Shown here in pieces: positions 1 to 8,265 of a stretch of 21,852 bases of DNA (the first letter of the stretch is position 1; each line of letters opens with the position of its first letter). The notes below the pieces were generated by a model, which worked only from the letters and a program-made list of their open reading frames with translations, made no database searches and was not told the origin of the DNA. Position numbers and translations under genes: made by a program. This DNA comes from CAYYGL01 sp964471235 (GTDB taxonomy: Bacteria > Calditrichota > Calditrichia > RBG-13-44-9 > J075). The DNA lies in NCBI GenBank assembly GCA_964471235.1, contig CAYYGL010000076.1, positions 1-21,852 of the forward strand. Reading direction: 5' to 3'.

Positions 1-68
1 TGACGGATCAGAACTTCCTGCTTCAAATCCAACCGGTGATTAGCGGTAAATTGCTGGCAGTGGCGTAA
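1..68 (+). CDS. C-terminal tail of an unidentified protein (5' end outside window)
   Basis: An open frame enters from the left edge and ends at TAA 66-68. It gives only about 21 residues, ending ...ISGKLLAVA. The tail is too short to assign a family. The 33 bases between this stop and the next ATG would fit co-transcription with the HDOD gene, but that is inference. Confidence 0.4.
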   Translation, partial: TDQNFLLQIQPVISGKLLAVA

Positions 69-101
69 TATAGGGAAAGACCCAAAATCATAAACGATTC
101 G

Positions 102-977
102 ATGGATAAATTACAGGTAAAACAAAAACTGCTCTCGGTAAAGCAGCTACCGGCTCAACCCCATGTGGTACGGGAAATCATCAAGCTGTGGCGGAATCCC
201 AATGTATCGATGAGCGAGTATGAGCGGATTATCTCTCAGGACCCGGGGCTGTCTGCTGAGGTCTTGAAGGTGGTCAATTCTCCTTTTTACGGGCTTGCCC
301 AACGGGTCTCCAATCTGAAAATTGCCTTAACCATGCTGGGACTGGTGGAAATTTACCGCATCGTGGCAAACAGCAGTTTTTACAAGATCTTCCGCACCAT
401 GTTTTATAATGTGAGTTATGATTTGAACATCTTCTGGAAGCACTGCCAGACCACGGCTAATATTGCGTACTACCTGGCATCGATATACCTGCCGGATAAA
501 ACCGCGGAAGCCCATATTGTTGGATTGCTGCACGACGTGGGCAAGCTGGTGATGGAGCAGTTTTTTAACGAGCAATGGCAGGAATTACTGTTGCGAATTG
601 AACAATATAAAACCGATAGTATTGCTCTTGAAGAAGAAATTTTTGGGTTGAACCACTCTGAAATTGGCGCCACTCTGCTGGTGCGCTGGAATTTTCCCAA
701 GGAAATTGTCATTCCGGTGCGTTATCATCACGATCCCCTGGCAACGCCGGAATATGAAAGGCTGGTGTTAATTTCTTATTTTGCCGAGAAGATTGCCACG
801 GCGCTGCTGCCGGCAGATGAACAACATATCATCCGGGAATTTTTTGTGGCAGACAAGAGGTGGCTGCAACTCTGTCGGGAATATCCGGAATTGAATATCC
901 TGGGAGATAAGGAAAAACTCGCCGAATTAAAACCCCTGCTCCATCAATCCATGGCAATGCCCCGCAAACGGGCTTAA
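102..977 (+). CDS. HDOD-domain signalling protein
   Basis: This 291-residue protein consists mainly of an HDOD domain, a relative of HD phosphohydrolases usually found in bacterial signalling and regulatory proteins. The N-terminal part (about residues 13-100) has the typical LPAQPHVVREI and ISQDPGLSAEVLKVVNSPFYG signatures. An HD-like core follows, with LLHDVGKL at 142-149 (His144, Asp145). Further histidines sit at 113, 185 and 209-210, so much of the HD metal-ligand pattern is kept. I see no membrane segment or extra output domain, so a cytosolic role is likely. The ATG at 102 has no strong Shine-Dalgarno site. The gene is convergent with the Wzi-like gene downstream. Family assignment is firm. 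Catalytic activity and the partner are unknown, since many HDOD proteins are thought to act by binding rather than hydrolysis. Confidence 0.85.
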   Translation: MDKLQVKQKLLSVKQLPAQPHVVREIIKLWRNPNVSMSEYERIISQDPGLSAEVLKVVNSPFYGLAQRVSNLKIALTMLGLVEIYRIVANSSFYKIFRTMFYNVSYDLNIFWKHCQTTANIAYYLASIYLPDKTAEAHIVGLLHDVGKLVMEQFFNEQWQELLLRIEQYKTDSIALEEEIFGLNHSEIGATLLVRWNFPKEIVIPVRYHHDPLATPEYERLVLISYFAEKIATALLPADEQHIIREFFVADKRWLQLCREYPELNILGDKEKLAELKPLLHQSMAMPRKRA

Positions 978-1137
978 TCTCAAATGCTGTTCCGGCAGAT
1001 TGTTCGGGTGCGCTGTACCGTGGTATTGTTTAAAGTGGGCAACCGCAATGATTTTTCCCCGGTCAGTTCTACTCCGCTTCCCGCGGCTCCTTAATGCACG
1101 TTCCCGGTACATTTTGTTTAGATAACCGAAGAAGGTC

Positions 1138-2775
1138 TCAATTCCTCCATTGCCGGAAACTGCTCCATTGCAGCCACAACGATACCCGGGCGGTCACTTC
1201 CGAGAAATCCCTGCCCGCCGTGTGGCGGTAGTTGGCAACATCATCCCAATAAATTTCCAGCCCGATATGCCCGAGGGGGTGGGGCTTGAAAAAGGCGCTC
1301 AACCCCAGCCGAAACCGGCGTTCCACAATCCCGAACGGAAACGGCTCCGAATATCCCTCCGCCACGGTGAAATTCAGGTAATCCTGGTTAAATTCCCCGG
1401 CAACGCTGCCTTCTCCCTGGCGGGTGAAGGTACTGAACACCCGAACCCGGAAATCCGGGCGCAGCCAGTAAGTAAAACCGCCTTCCAGCCGCTCCAGGTT
1501 ATTGCCGGCAAAATAGCCAATCACTTCATTCCGATGAAGATATTTTTCCCAGTCGCTGCTGGAAACGTTGTAAGTGCGGTTGCGAATCTGTACATACTCG
1601 GCATCCAGCACGGAATGGGAAAGATTCAGGGGATTTGCCCAGCGAAGACCGCCCAGGAATCCCAGTTCATTCGGTTCCAGGTCGCCGGGCACTTTTTTAT
1701 CTATCTGGAAATCATCCAGCAGAAACTCCCCGTATATTTCCAGTCGGGGGAGAAGGTATAAATCCCACTCCAGGTTATAGAGCACATTGCCGTTGGAAGC
1801 GCCCGGTTCCAGGTTCACGTTATGCAGGTAATAGATGCCAAAGGGGTTCATAAATCCCAATTCCCAGGTGCGTTCCGGTCCGCCGTACACAATCACTTCC
1901 GAGAGGCCGATGAACACCCGATTTTTCAGGTTGAGGCTGAAGCGGTGCCCGTTCAGGTAGCGATTGGCAGCCACGGCGAGGGTACGGAGGCGATCATCCT
2001 TTAACGTGCGTTTGTTCAGCATGATCCCCCAGAAAGAAAACTGTAACACCTGCCCGCCCACCCGCACGTGGTACAGATCAAACGGGCGGCTATTGTCAGA
2101 GATGAGCAACTGCCCGCTCCGCCCGGGACCCAGTTGAAGAAAATCCCGCCCGAATTTCGCCTGAATCCACTTCTTGTGCACGCTGACATAGCCCTGCTCC
2201 ACAAACCCGAACAGTCCCCGGAATTCTTTGCCGATGTAGTTGGAATCCGCCCGGTTAAACACTTTAAAATTATTGTAGAAAGTGAGTTGATTTTTCCAGA
2301 ACATCCCAAACTGGGTATGGAAAGCCACATCGCCGAATTGTTTGCCGCTGTCACCCCGGTAATTGAGACCGGTCTCACCAAATCCGCCGGTTTTGATGTC
2401 CGGGGCAGGGGAGCGGTTGTAAATTTCCAGTTGCAAAAATTCAGCGGCTTTTTTTAACAGGGAACGCCAGCGCGCTTTTTCGCTTCTGCCCAACTGCCGC
2501 ATCTCCGGAAAAAATTCCCGATACAGGCTTTTGACAATCGTGCGATCCGTTGGGGAATGGGCTAACCTTCCCCAATCGATTGTCAGCAACTGGCGGGCAA
2601 TTTCCGGGCGGTCAAAGGGACGGTTGATAAAGGATAAGCCCGGTAAATAGCCCTGCACCTTCAGGTAGTCGATGTAGTCATTTGCCCAGTGGTAGGGTGG
2701 TAAAGTCTCCTGGGCAGACAGGATACAGCTACTGAGTAAAATCGCTGGCAAAAGCAGGGTGCGCAAGTATCTCAT
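1138..2775 (-). CDS. Wzi-like capsule assembly outer-membrane beta-barrel protein
   Basis: This 545-residue exported protein matches the Wzi/capsule-assembly type. A hydrophobic N-terminal signal (about residues 4-21) is followed by a motif seen in such proteins, HWANDYIDYLKVQGYLPGL at about 29-47. The rest is a long series of alternating aromatic/polar beta strands rich in Tyr, Trp, Phe and Asn, ending in an amphipathic strand (TARVSLWLQW). Wzi proteins are outer-membrane beta-barrels that help hold or organise surface polysaccharide. The signal contains LSSC (Cys17), a lipobox-like sequence, just before a plausible signal peptidase I site (SA/QE), so soluble barrel versus lipoprotein processing is uncertain. 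A GGAG site 6 bases before the ATG supports the start. It lies 41 bases downstream of the FMN reductase gene on the same strand. Confidence 0.7.
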   Translation of the reverse strand: MRYLRTLLLPAILLSSCILSAQETLPPYHWANDYIDYLKVQGYLPGLSFINRPFDRPEIARQLLTIDWGRLAHSPTDRTIVKSLYREFFPEMRQLGRSEKARWRSLLKKAAEFLQLEIYNRSPAPDIKTGGFGETGLNYRGDSGKQFGDVAFHTQFGMFWKNQLTFYNNFKVFNRADSNYIGKEFRGLFGFVEQGYVSVHKKWIQAKFGRDFLQLGPGRSGQLLISDNSRPFDLYHVRVGGQVLQFSFWGIMLNKRTLKDDRLRTLAVAANRYLNGHRFSLNLKNRVFIGLSEVIVYGGPERTWELGFMNPFGIYYLHNVNLEPGASNGNVLYNLEWDLYLLPRLEIYGEFLLDDFQIDKKVPGDLEPNELGFLGGLRWANPLNLSHSVLDAEYVQIRNRTYNVSSSDWEKYLHRNEVIGYFAGNNLERLEGGFTYWLRPDFRVRVFSTFTRQGEGSVAGEFNQDYLNFTVAEGYSEPFPFGIVERRFRLGLSAFFKPHPLGHIGLEIYWDDVANYRHTAGRDFSEVTARVSLWLQWSSFRQWRN

Positions 2776-2816
2776 CGGTCACTCCGTGATATGAAAGATT
2801 GCCGGTTCATAACTGA

Positions 2817-3449
2817 TTATTTTTCCCCTCCCGGGTTTATGGGAAGGCTTTCCCATAATTTAATAAATTCCTGGTCGCGCTGCATTTCGTGAAACGTGGC
2901 AAATTTTGCCACCGACCGTCCTATTTCCAGCAGGCGTTCTTTTAGTTCCGGGTCAGTAATGTTCCCTTCCCGGTCAAAATAGTTGTGAGCTTCCGGGATG
3001 GAGACCTCCTGGGGCAACACCCAGGCGTGCAGGGTTCGACCGATACTCCGCAGGGAATTCAGGGCATTGCCGGCGCCCAGTCGACCGCCGGAAACGCCTA
3101 CCAACCCAATCATCTTTCCCTCAAATTCCTCAAACCCCATCAAATCCAGGGCATTTTTCAATACGCCGCTCATACTTCCGTGGTACACCGGGGTGCCCAG
3201 CAAAATTCCCTGGGCTTTCCCCACATCCTCCCGCAGCCGAGCCACATCTGCCGGGTAATCTTCCTCCTCATTCATTCCAAAAAAGACTAACTCATATTCC
3301 CGTAAGTTGATCAATTGGGTTTCGGCACCGAACTCCCGGGCGCCTTTCAGAGCATAGGACAATGCCATCTGGGTGTAACTGCCCTTACGAAGACTGCCGC
3401 AAATCCCCACCACCCGAATCCGGGGCTTTGGTTTTCCGCTGGGTTTCAT
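2817..3449 (-). CDS. NADPH-dependent FMN reductase-family flavoprotein
   Basis: This 210-residue protein has the flavodoxin-like fold of the NADPH-dependent FMN reductase family. The phosphate-binding loop GICGSLRKGSYT lies at residues 15-26, and the second flavin-contacting segment TPVYHGSMSGVLKNALD at 86-102. A third conserved loop, VGVSGGRLGAGNALNSLR, is at 117-134. Family members use NAD(P)H to reduce FMN, quinones, azo compounds or metal ions, and the physiological substrate here cannot be read from sequence. A strong AGGAG site (3456-3460) lies 6 bases before the ATG. It sits between the GDPD and Wzi-like genes. The 179-base gap upstream leaves room for its own promoter, though I see no convincing -35/-10 pair. 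Confidence 0.88.
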   Translation of the reverse strand: MKPSGKPKPRIRVVGICGSLRKGSYTQMALSYALKGAREFGAETQLINLREYELVFFGMNEEEDYPADVARLREDVGKAQGILLGTPVYHGSMSGVLKNALDLMGFEEFEGKMIGLVGVSGGRLGAGNALNSLRSIGRTLHAWVLPQEVSIPEAHNYFDREGNITDPELKERLLEIGRSVAKFATFHEMQRDQEFIKLWESLPINPGGEK

Positions 3450-3628
3450 ATCTCACTCCTCTGTTGTAATCCGGTTCATCCGGGGGAGGACGGTACAGGG
3501 AAAGGAGATGGAAAATCCGGTATCTTGAGAAAACAAAACATACCGAAATTCCATTTGTCACCCCCATTCACCCTCTCCATGAACCAGCCTCAGTTTTCAC
3601 TTCCCCATTTCTCATTCCCAAATCCCAT

Positions 3629-4333
3629 TTATTCCACCTCCCTTACAATTTCCGGAAAATCGGTGAACACTCCATCTACCCCCAATGTTTCCATGCGCCG
3701 GATATCCTCCCGGCGATTTACGGTATACACATAAACCTGGAGTCCTCTCCGGTGGGCATCCTCCACCAATGCTTCATCCAGAAATTCGATATCGGCGTTG
3801 AGGGAGTAGGCCTTCAGTTCCTCTGCCAGGTAGGCATAGTGAAGCGGTATGCCCACAATCAACGCTCCGATTGGAATATCGGGCATCTGTTCCTTGAAAA
3901 GATGCAACTCCCGGTGATTAAAGGAGGAGACCAGAAATTCCCCGGTATCCCATCCGCTGGCGAGATAATGGTTGATCAACTCCGCGACCGGTTTGGCAGT
4001 GCCTGCACCTTTCAGTTCCACATTAATTCCGGCGCGGTGATGGACGGTATCAATCACTTCCCGCAACAGGGGGATCCGTTGACCATCGCCGGCATCTAAT
4101 TGCCGCAGGTACGCAAGGGAGTGGTCCGTGACATACCCGCTGCCGTTGGTGGTTCGTTCCAGCCGCTCATCATGAATCACCACCAGTTCGTCTTCCACCG
4201 GAAACACATCGACTTCAATAAAGTCCGCACCCAGAGCAATACCTGTTTCCACCGCAGCAATGGTGTTCTCCGGCTCATGCCCGGCAGCGCCCCGGTGCCC
4301 GAAACACAACAACCGTTTTGCCGGCTTTGCCAT
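3629..4333 (-). CDS. glycerophosphodiester phosphodiesterase
   Basis: This 234-residue enzyme carries the full GDPD signature. It has HRG at 13-15, EPENT at 20-24, the metal ligands in EVDV (Glu40, Asp42), VIHD with His54, NVELKG with Glu106 and Lys108, VYTVN at about 202-206 and GVDGVFTDFP near the C-terminus. The family hydrolyses glycerophosphodiesters, the deacylation products of phospholipids, to glycerol 3-phosphate and an alcohol. There is no signal peptide, so a cytosolic location is predicted. Length is normal for the short, single-domain bacterial form. A GGGGAG site (4342-4347) lies 8 bases before the ATG. It is the first gene of the left - strand group and is divergent from the membrane protein gene at 4611. 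Confidence 0.93.
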   Translation of the reverse strand: MAKPAKRLLCFGHRGAAGHEPENTIAAVETGIALGADFIEVDVFPVEDELVVIHDERLERTTNGSGYVTDHSLAYLRQLDAGDGQRIPLLREVIDTVHHRAGINVELKGAGTAKPVAELINHYLASGWDTGEFLVSSFNHRELHLFKEQMPDIPIGALIVGIPLHYAYLAEELKAYSLNADIEFLDEALVEDAHRRGLQVYVYTVNRREDIRRMETLGVDGVFTDFPEIVREVE

Positions 4334-4610
4334 CTTCGTTTCTCCCCGACCAGACGTGTTTTATAAAAAGCTGTGAAGGTGATGCATGCTGCCCGATTTA
4401 GTTGCTCGATGATTCTCGCTGCATAATTGTAAGTGACTAATTTAGAAGACTTTTTCGGTTTTCAAAAGCAAGAAATTTCCGGAATGCAAAATAATGCCCG
4501 CGCTTCCGGTTTTGATTTTTTATTGAGAAAATCGTGGCTGCCGTATTAACTTACCCCCTTGCTGAGTTATATTTTGGAAATCATCACTGGACCTTAAAAA
4601 CCGGTGGATT
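4334..4610. other. 277-base divergent intergenic region
   Basis: This AT-rich gap separates the divergently read GDPD gene and the membrane protein gene, so promoters for both are expected here. On the - strand, TATAAA sits about 35 bases upstream of the GDPD start as a possible -10 element, but no matching -35 is visible at normal spacing. On the + strand, TTGAGA and TATTAA near 4523-4550 are about 15 bases apart, which is only a weak candidate. I see no riboswitch, tRNA or repeat. Confidence 0.4.
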
Positions 4611-5165
4611 ATGAGAGAACAAAAGCTCAATAAAATTGCACGGAATTTCATTGGTCGGATAAAACCAGCCTGGCAGATGATTTTTTTCCCGGCAATATTG
4701 CTGTACTCCATTGCCCTGTTTCATTTTTTTTACACCCATCCGGCACCCCGACACTTCAGTGAACCCCTGCTGCGCAATCTTGACCTGGCAAGTTTCCTGA
4801 TTGCTATTGTGCTTGCCGGGATTATTTTTAATATGAAACGACGGTATTTTTCTTCCCGGTTTATTCGGCGTTATGTGGAAATGTTGCAGAAACAATCGCC
4901 GGCAATGTCCATCGATAAACTAACCGACGCAGTTTTTGAATTTCTGCGCCGGAAACTTATGCGGGTCTGGATGCTGGGCGGTGTGATTGTGCTGGAAGGG
5001 GTGGTGTATTACTGGATCACCCTGACCAGTAATAATATGCACACCTATTTTGTGATCGGTGCCTTTTCCCTGTTTCTGAATTATCCCCGCACAGCGCTTT
5101 TTGAAGAAGTGCCCTGGTATGTTCGACAGGCACAACAGGAGGGACGTACCGCCACCAAAGACTAA
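4611..5165 (+). CDS. unrecognised four-helix membrane protein
   Basis: I do not recognise this 184-residue protein. The sequence suggests four membrane helices, at about residues 22-41, 57-75, 119-138 and 143-160. A basic stretch follows helix 2 (MKRRYFSSRFIRR, 75-87), pointing to a cytoplasmic loop of about 40 residues between helices 2 and 3. The C-terminus is short and charged. The start is supported by GGTGG just upstream of the ATG. The gene precedes the flippase gene by 74 bases on the same strand, so a link to envelope polysaccharide export is possible, but nothing in the protein itself shows this. Confidence 0.65.
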   Translation: MREQKLNKIARNFIGRIKPAWQMIFFPAILLYSIALFHFFYTHPAPRHFSEPLLRNLDLASFLIAIVLAGIIFNMKRRYFSSRFIRRYVEMLQKQSPAMSIDKLTDAVFEFLRRKLMRVWMLGGVIVLEGVVYYWITLTSNNMHTYFVIGAFSLFLNYPRTALFEEVPWYVRQAQQEGRTATKD

Positions 5166-5239
5166 AGCTGCGAATGGCGAAACTGCCGTCAAAACGGGGC
5201 ACCGATGCAGCCGCAATTTGAAGAAAAACCACTCTGTTT

Positions 5240-6637
5240 ATGTTAAAAAAAATTACTACCAATGCATTGTACCTGTTTTTGGGCGATGTGGGCGCCCGGC
5301 TGTTGGGCTTTCTGGCAACCATGCACATTGCCCGCTCCCTGGGGAAAGAATATTTTGGCCTGGTGGTGATTGCGCTCTCAGTGGTATCCTATGCCCACTG
5401 GCTGGCCGATATGGGGATGGCAACCCTGGGCACCCGGGAACTGGCACGCCCCTTTCAAACCCGAACATTTCACCTGCGGGATTTCCTGATTGTCAAATTT
5501 TTGACTGCCACAGGGGTGTTTCTGCTTTTTCAGTTTGGTATCACTTTTATTGACCTTCCTACACCGCTCCTGCCATTGCTCAGACTCTATCTGCTGTTCC
5601 TCTTTCTGGATGCCGGAATGCTGGAATGGTATTCCAAGGCAATCCAACGCTATGCTGCGGTTGCGGTTGCCCGCTGGATATCCGGAGGATTCTATCTTGC
5701 CGGGGTCTACTGGATGGTTCACACACCACAGGATTATCTAAAAGTGCCGGTCTTTTACCTGGGGGGGCTGTTTGGGGCTGCCCTGTTGTTCTATCTCACC
5801 AAAAAACGGGAAGATTCCCTGCGGGGACCGCTATCTTCCTTTGCGCATTATCTCTCCCTGCTCAAAAGCGCTTCCTCCATCGGAATGGCTACCTTTTTTG
5901 CCCAGGTGGTGCAGTTACTGCCCCCATTAATGCTGGGAGTTTTTTACAACGCTTCCGAAGCCGGCATCTATGGTGCTGCGGTAAAAATCATTTTCGTCTT
6001 TCAACTGATTGATCGGGTTTTTGTCGCCCTGTTTTTACCGAACCTCTCCAGGGTTTGGGCAATTGACCCGAAAAAAATTCCCGAACGGTTGCAAATCATT
6101 CTGAAATCTCTCCTCTGGTTCACCCTTTCCCTGGCAGTCATGATTATCTTCTACTCGTTCCATCTTATTCACCTGATTTTCGGTGACCCGTATCTTTCGG
6201 GAACACCGGTTTTATCCGTTTTAAGCGGCTTTATTGTTTTCACCGTGTTAAACAGCGTTTTCTCATTTACATTGATTGCCACCGGCAGGCAGCACCAATA
6301 TTTTCGGGGAACCGCCAGGGGCAGTCTCATGGCGATTGGCTGCATCGTTCTCTTTTCCGCTTTATGGGGCGCCAGAGGAGCCGCTGTTGGGGTGGTGCTG
6401 GGCGAATTTAGTATCGCCATGCTGGTGTACCTGGAATTCCGGCGTTTTTTCCCGATGACAATCTGGAAATCGTTTCTTACAGGAACGGTATATAGCAGTT
6501 TATTTTTAGGCGGTTTATCGATCCTCGGCGTTACAACTCCCTGGTTCGCTCCCTTGTTCTGGGGAATATACGTGTTGGGGGGATGGTTGTTAAGCGGAAT
6601 TCGTTGGCAGCATCTAAAAAAACTATTTCAATTATGA
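5240..6637 (+). CDS. Wzx/MATE-like polysaccharide flippase
   Basis: This 465-residue polytopic membrane protein fits the polysaccharide biosynthesis/flippase (Wzx, oligosaccharide flippase) branch of the MOP superfamily in size and pattern. It opens with the typical segment KKITTNALYLFLGDVGARLL, followed by ARSLGKEYFG at 31-40 and about 12-14 hydrophobic helices along its length. Such proteins flip undecaprenyl-linked oligosaccharides from the cytoplasmic to the periplasmic face of the inner membrane. The cargo is unknown. No strong Shine-Dalgarno site is seen before the ATG at 5240. Its last codon and stop overlap the start of the deacetylase gene (ATGA, 6634-6637), so the two proteins are probably made together and act on the same glycan. 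Confidence 0.85.
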   Translation: MLKKITTNALYLFLGDVGARLLGFLATMHIARSLGKEYFGLVVIALSVVSYAHWLADMGMATLGTRELARPFQTRTFHLRDFLIVKFLTATGVFLLFQFGITFIDLPTPLLPLLRLYLLFLFLDAGMLEWYSKAIQRYAAVAVARWISGGFYLAGVYWMVHTPQDYLKVPVFYLGGLFGAALLFYLTKKREDSLRGPLSSFAHYLSLLKSASSIGMATFFAQVVQLLPPLMLGVFYNASEAGIYGAAVKIIFVFQLIDRVFVALFLPNLSRVWAIDPKKIPERLQIILKSLLWFTLSLAVMIIFYSFHLIHLIFGDPYLSGTPVLSVLSGFIVFTVLNSVFSFTLIATGRQHQYFRGTARGSLMAIGCIVLFSALWGARGAAVGVVLGEFSIAMLVYLEFRRFFPMTIWKSFLTGTVYSSLFLGGLSILGVTTPWFAPLFWGIYVLGGWLLSGIRWQHLKKLFQL

Positions 6638-8208
6638 ATCACTCACTTTTAACCGGCATTCTGGAACTGGATCCGGGCTGGCAAATTCTCCTCAGTCAGT
6701 TGGGAATTGCCTGGCGCCGGATCGATCAGGTACGGGAGATCGAACCCGCCACCTATGCGGTGATTATTGTCAATCGCTTTCTTTCTCCGATGGAGGTCAT
6801 GAGCCTGGAAAAATATGTTCGGAACGGTGGCGCAATTTTGGATAATGGTGAGTTTCTCCAAAAATCCGGGAATTCCCGGGTTAAACGGCGCCCTATTGGC
6901 ACTATTTTCCCCGAATCGTCTGATCAAGCCATCACGGATATGCTGGATATCCTGGATGTTTTTACTACTGTTAACACGCTTCCCGGTGCCCGGTACTTAA
7001 AGAATACCGTGGATGTTCGTCCCGCAGGCAACGGGTGGATTGGCTTTGTGGGATTTGACATTTCCCGCTTGCTGACCGATACCCGGTCCCGGCGAAAACA
7101 ATTCTATGCCAACACGCCCCGTTTTCCATCTGAGATTGTTGCCACTGTCACCAAGGGAGCGCTGTTGCGGATAGTACGGAATGTGCTTAAGACATTATTT
7201 TTTAAGCGGGGTCTGCCCTATGTATACCGCTGGTATTTCCCCGGGGATTTCCCCAATGTGTTCACCTTTCGGATTGACAGCGATGACTCCCGCCCGGAAC
7301 AGGTGGATGCCTTTTTTGAAGCCGCCAACCGGTATGGGATTAAAATGACCTGGTTTTTACACGGTGAGGCGCATGAGGGGTGGTTCAGCCATTTTCGCAA
7401 CTATCAGGCACAGGGGCATGAGATGGCAGTGCATGGGTATCGTCATGCCACCTACCCCACAGCGGCACAGAATCGCCATAACATTGCCCGCTGCCAGGAG
7501 CTGCTGGATAGGGAAGGGCTAACCTATGAAGGATTTGCTTCGCCTTACGGGTTCTGGAACACCGGGTTAGCCCGGGCAATTGCGGATGCCGGTTTTACCT
7601 ACAGTTCCGAATTTTCCCTTTCGTATGACGCCCTGCCGTTTTACCCGAATGTGGAAGGCGATGTTTCCCCGGTTTTGCAAGTGCCGGTGCATCCGGTCTG
7701 CATTGGCAGTTTGATAGTTGCCCGGGCGACCGACGCGCAGATGCAGGAGTATTTTACAATGATTCTCCGCCAAAAATTGGCTTCCCAGGAGCCGATCTGC
7801 TTATATGATCATCCCCGGCATACTTACCGAAATGTGCTGGAGAATATGTTCCAACAAATTGGAGATAGGGGAGTGCCGAATATGACCATGGGCGAATATG
7901 CCCGCTGGTGGAAACATCGGGAAGCCGTTGAGTTCCGGGCGGAATTCCAGGGGAAGCGGCTAAAGATTTTATCGCATGAAGTATCCCCGATGCACCGGCT
8001 GGCAGTTCAGTTCTCGCCGGAACACTATGCCCTGATTGAGAAGGAAGGGGAGTATTCACAAGATATTCTTTCCTGGCGGCAATTACCGGATGCACCGACG
8101 GTAGCGAAGAAAAAAATCACCACATTACGCCGGTTAACGCCCCGGTTCATATCCTATCACCTTTTTGCTGCCTGGCAGCGGTGGAAGAAGATGAAAGATG
8201 AAAGATGA
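6634..8208 (+). CDS. NodB-type polysaccharide deacetylase with extra N-terminal domain
   Basis: I place the start at ATG 6634, which overlaps the flippase stop as ATGA and gives 524 residues. An in-frame upstream ATG at 6583 lies inside the flippase gene and is less likely. The NodB-like region starts near residue 205. It has FTFRIDSDDS (Asp215, Asp217, Asp218) in place of the usual TFDD motif, VHGYRH with His267 and His271 as the H-x3-H metal site, FASPYGFWN at 301-309 as the third motif, and DHPRH at 392-396. Residues 1 to about 150 look like an alpha/beta domain resembling class I glutamine amidotransferase folds (YAVIIVNRFLSP, then YVRNGGAILDNGEF). No signal peptide is seen, so a cytoplasmic action on lipid-linked sugars is plausible. 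The gene ends in a three-copy 7-base repeat. Confidence 0.82.
   Translation: MNHSLLTGILELDPGWQILLSQLGIAWRRIDQVREIEPATYAVIIVNRFLSPMEVMSLEKYVRNGGAILDNGEFLQKSGNSRVKRRPIGTIFPESSDQAITDMLDILDVFTTVNTLPGARYLKNTVDVRPAGNGWIGFVGFDISRLLTDTRSRRKQFYANTPRFPSEIVATVTKGALLRIVRNVLKTLFFKRGLPYVYRWYFPGDFPNVFTFRIDSDDSRPEQVDAFFEAANRYGIKMTWFLHGEAHEGWFSHFRNYQAQGHEMAVHGYRHATYPTAAQNRHNIARCQELLDREGLTYEGFASPYGFWNTGLARAIADAGFTYSSEFSLSYDALPFYPNVEGDVSPVLQVPVHPVCIGSLIVARATDAQMQEYFTMILRQKLASQEPICLYDHPRHTYRNVLENMFQQIGDRGVPNMTMGEYARWWKHREAVEFRAEFQGKRLKILSHEVSPMHRLAVQFSPEHYALIEKEGEYSQDILSWRQLPDAPTVAKKKITTLRRLTPRFISYHLFAAWQRWKKMKDER
8188..8208 (+). repeat. three tandem copies of AAGATGA at the deacetylase 3' end
   Basis: Three perfect, adjacent copies of the 7-base unit AAGATGA fill 8188-8208, and the last copy supplies the TGA stop of the deacetylase gene. 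Because 7 is not a multiple of 3, a change in copy number would alter the C-terminal reading frame. With only three copies, chance is a fair explanation. Confidence 0.8.
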
Positions 8209-8265
8209 ATCGTTCCACACCGGAAACTTTTTACGAATTTTCCTGTTGGAAATAACACGAATAGC

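Noticed and set aside
984..1094. A 36-codon + strand frame 6 bases after the HDOD stop
   Set aside because: There is no Shine-Dalgarno site, no recognisable motif and a composition that looks like chance; a longer antisense frame covers the same stretch equally well.
1138..2457. Several long + strand frames opposite the Wzi-like gene
   Set aside because: They lack domain motifs and ribosome binding sites and are explained as antisense shadows of a well-supported gene.
4555..4580. Bacteroidetes-type -7 promoter box (TAnnTTTG) before the membrane protein gene
   Set aside because: TATATTTTGG is one base out of register with the consensus, and no TTTG-type -33 box is found at the right distance.
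6583..6633. A 17-residue N-terminal extension of the deacetylase from an earlier ATG
   Set aside because: It lies wholly within the flippase gene, while ATG 6634 makes a typical ATGA overlap and fits a coupled start.
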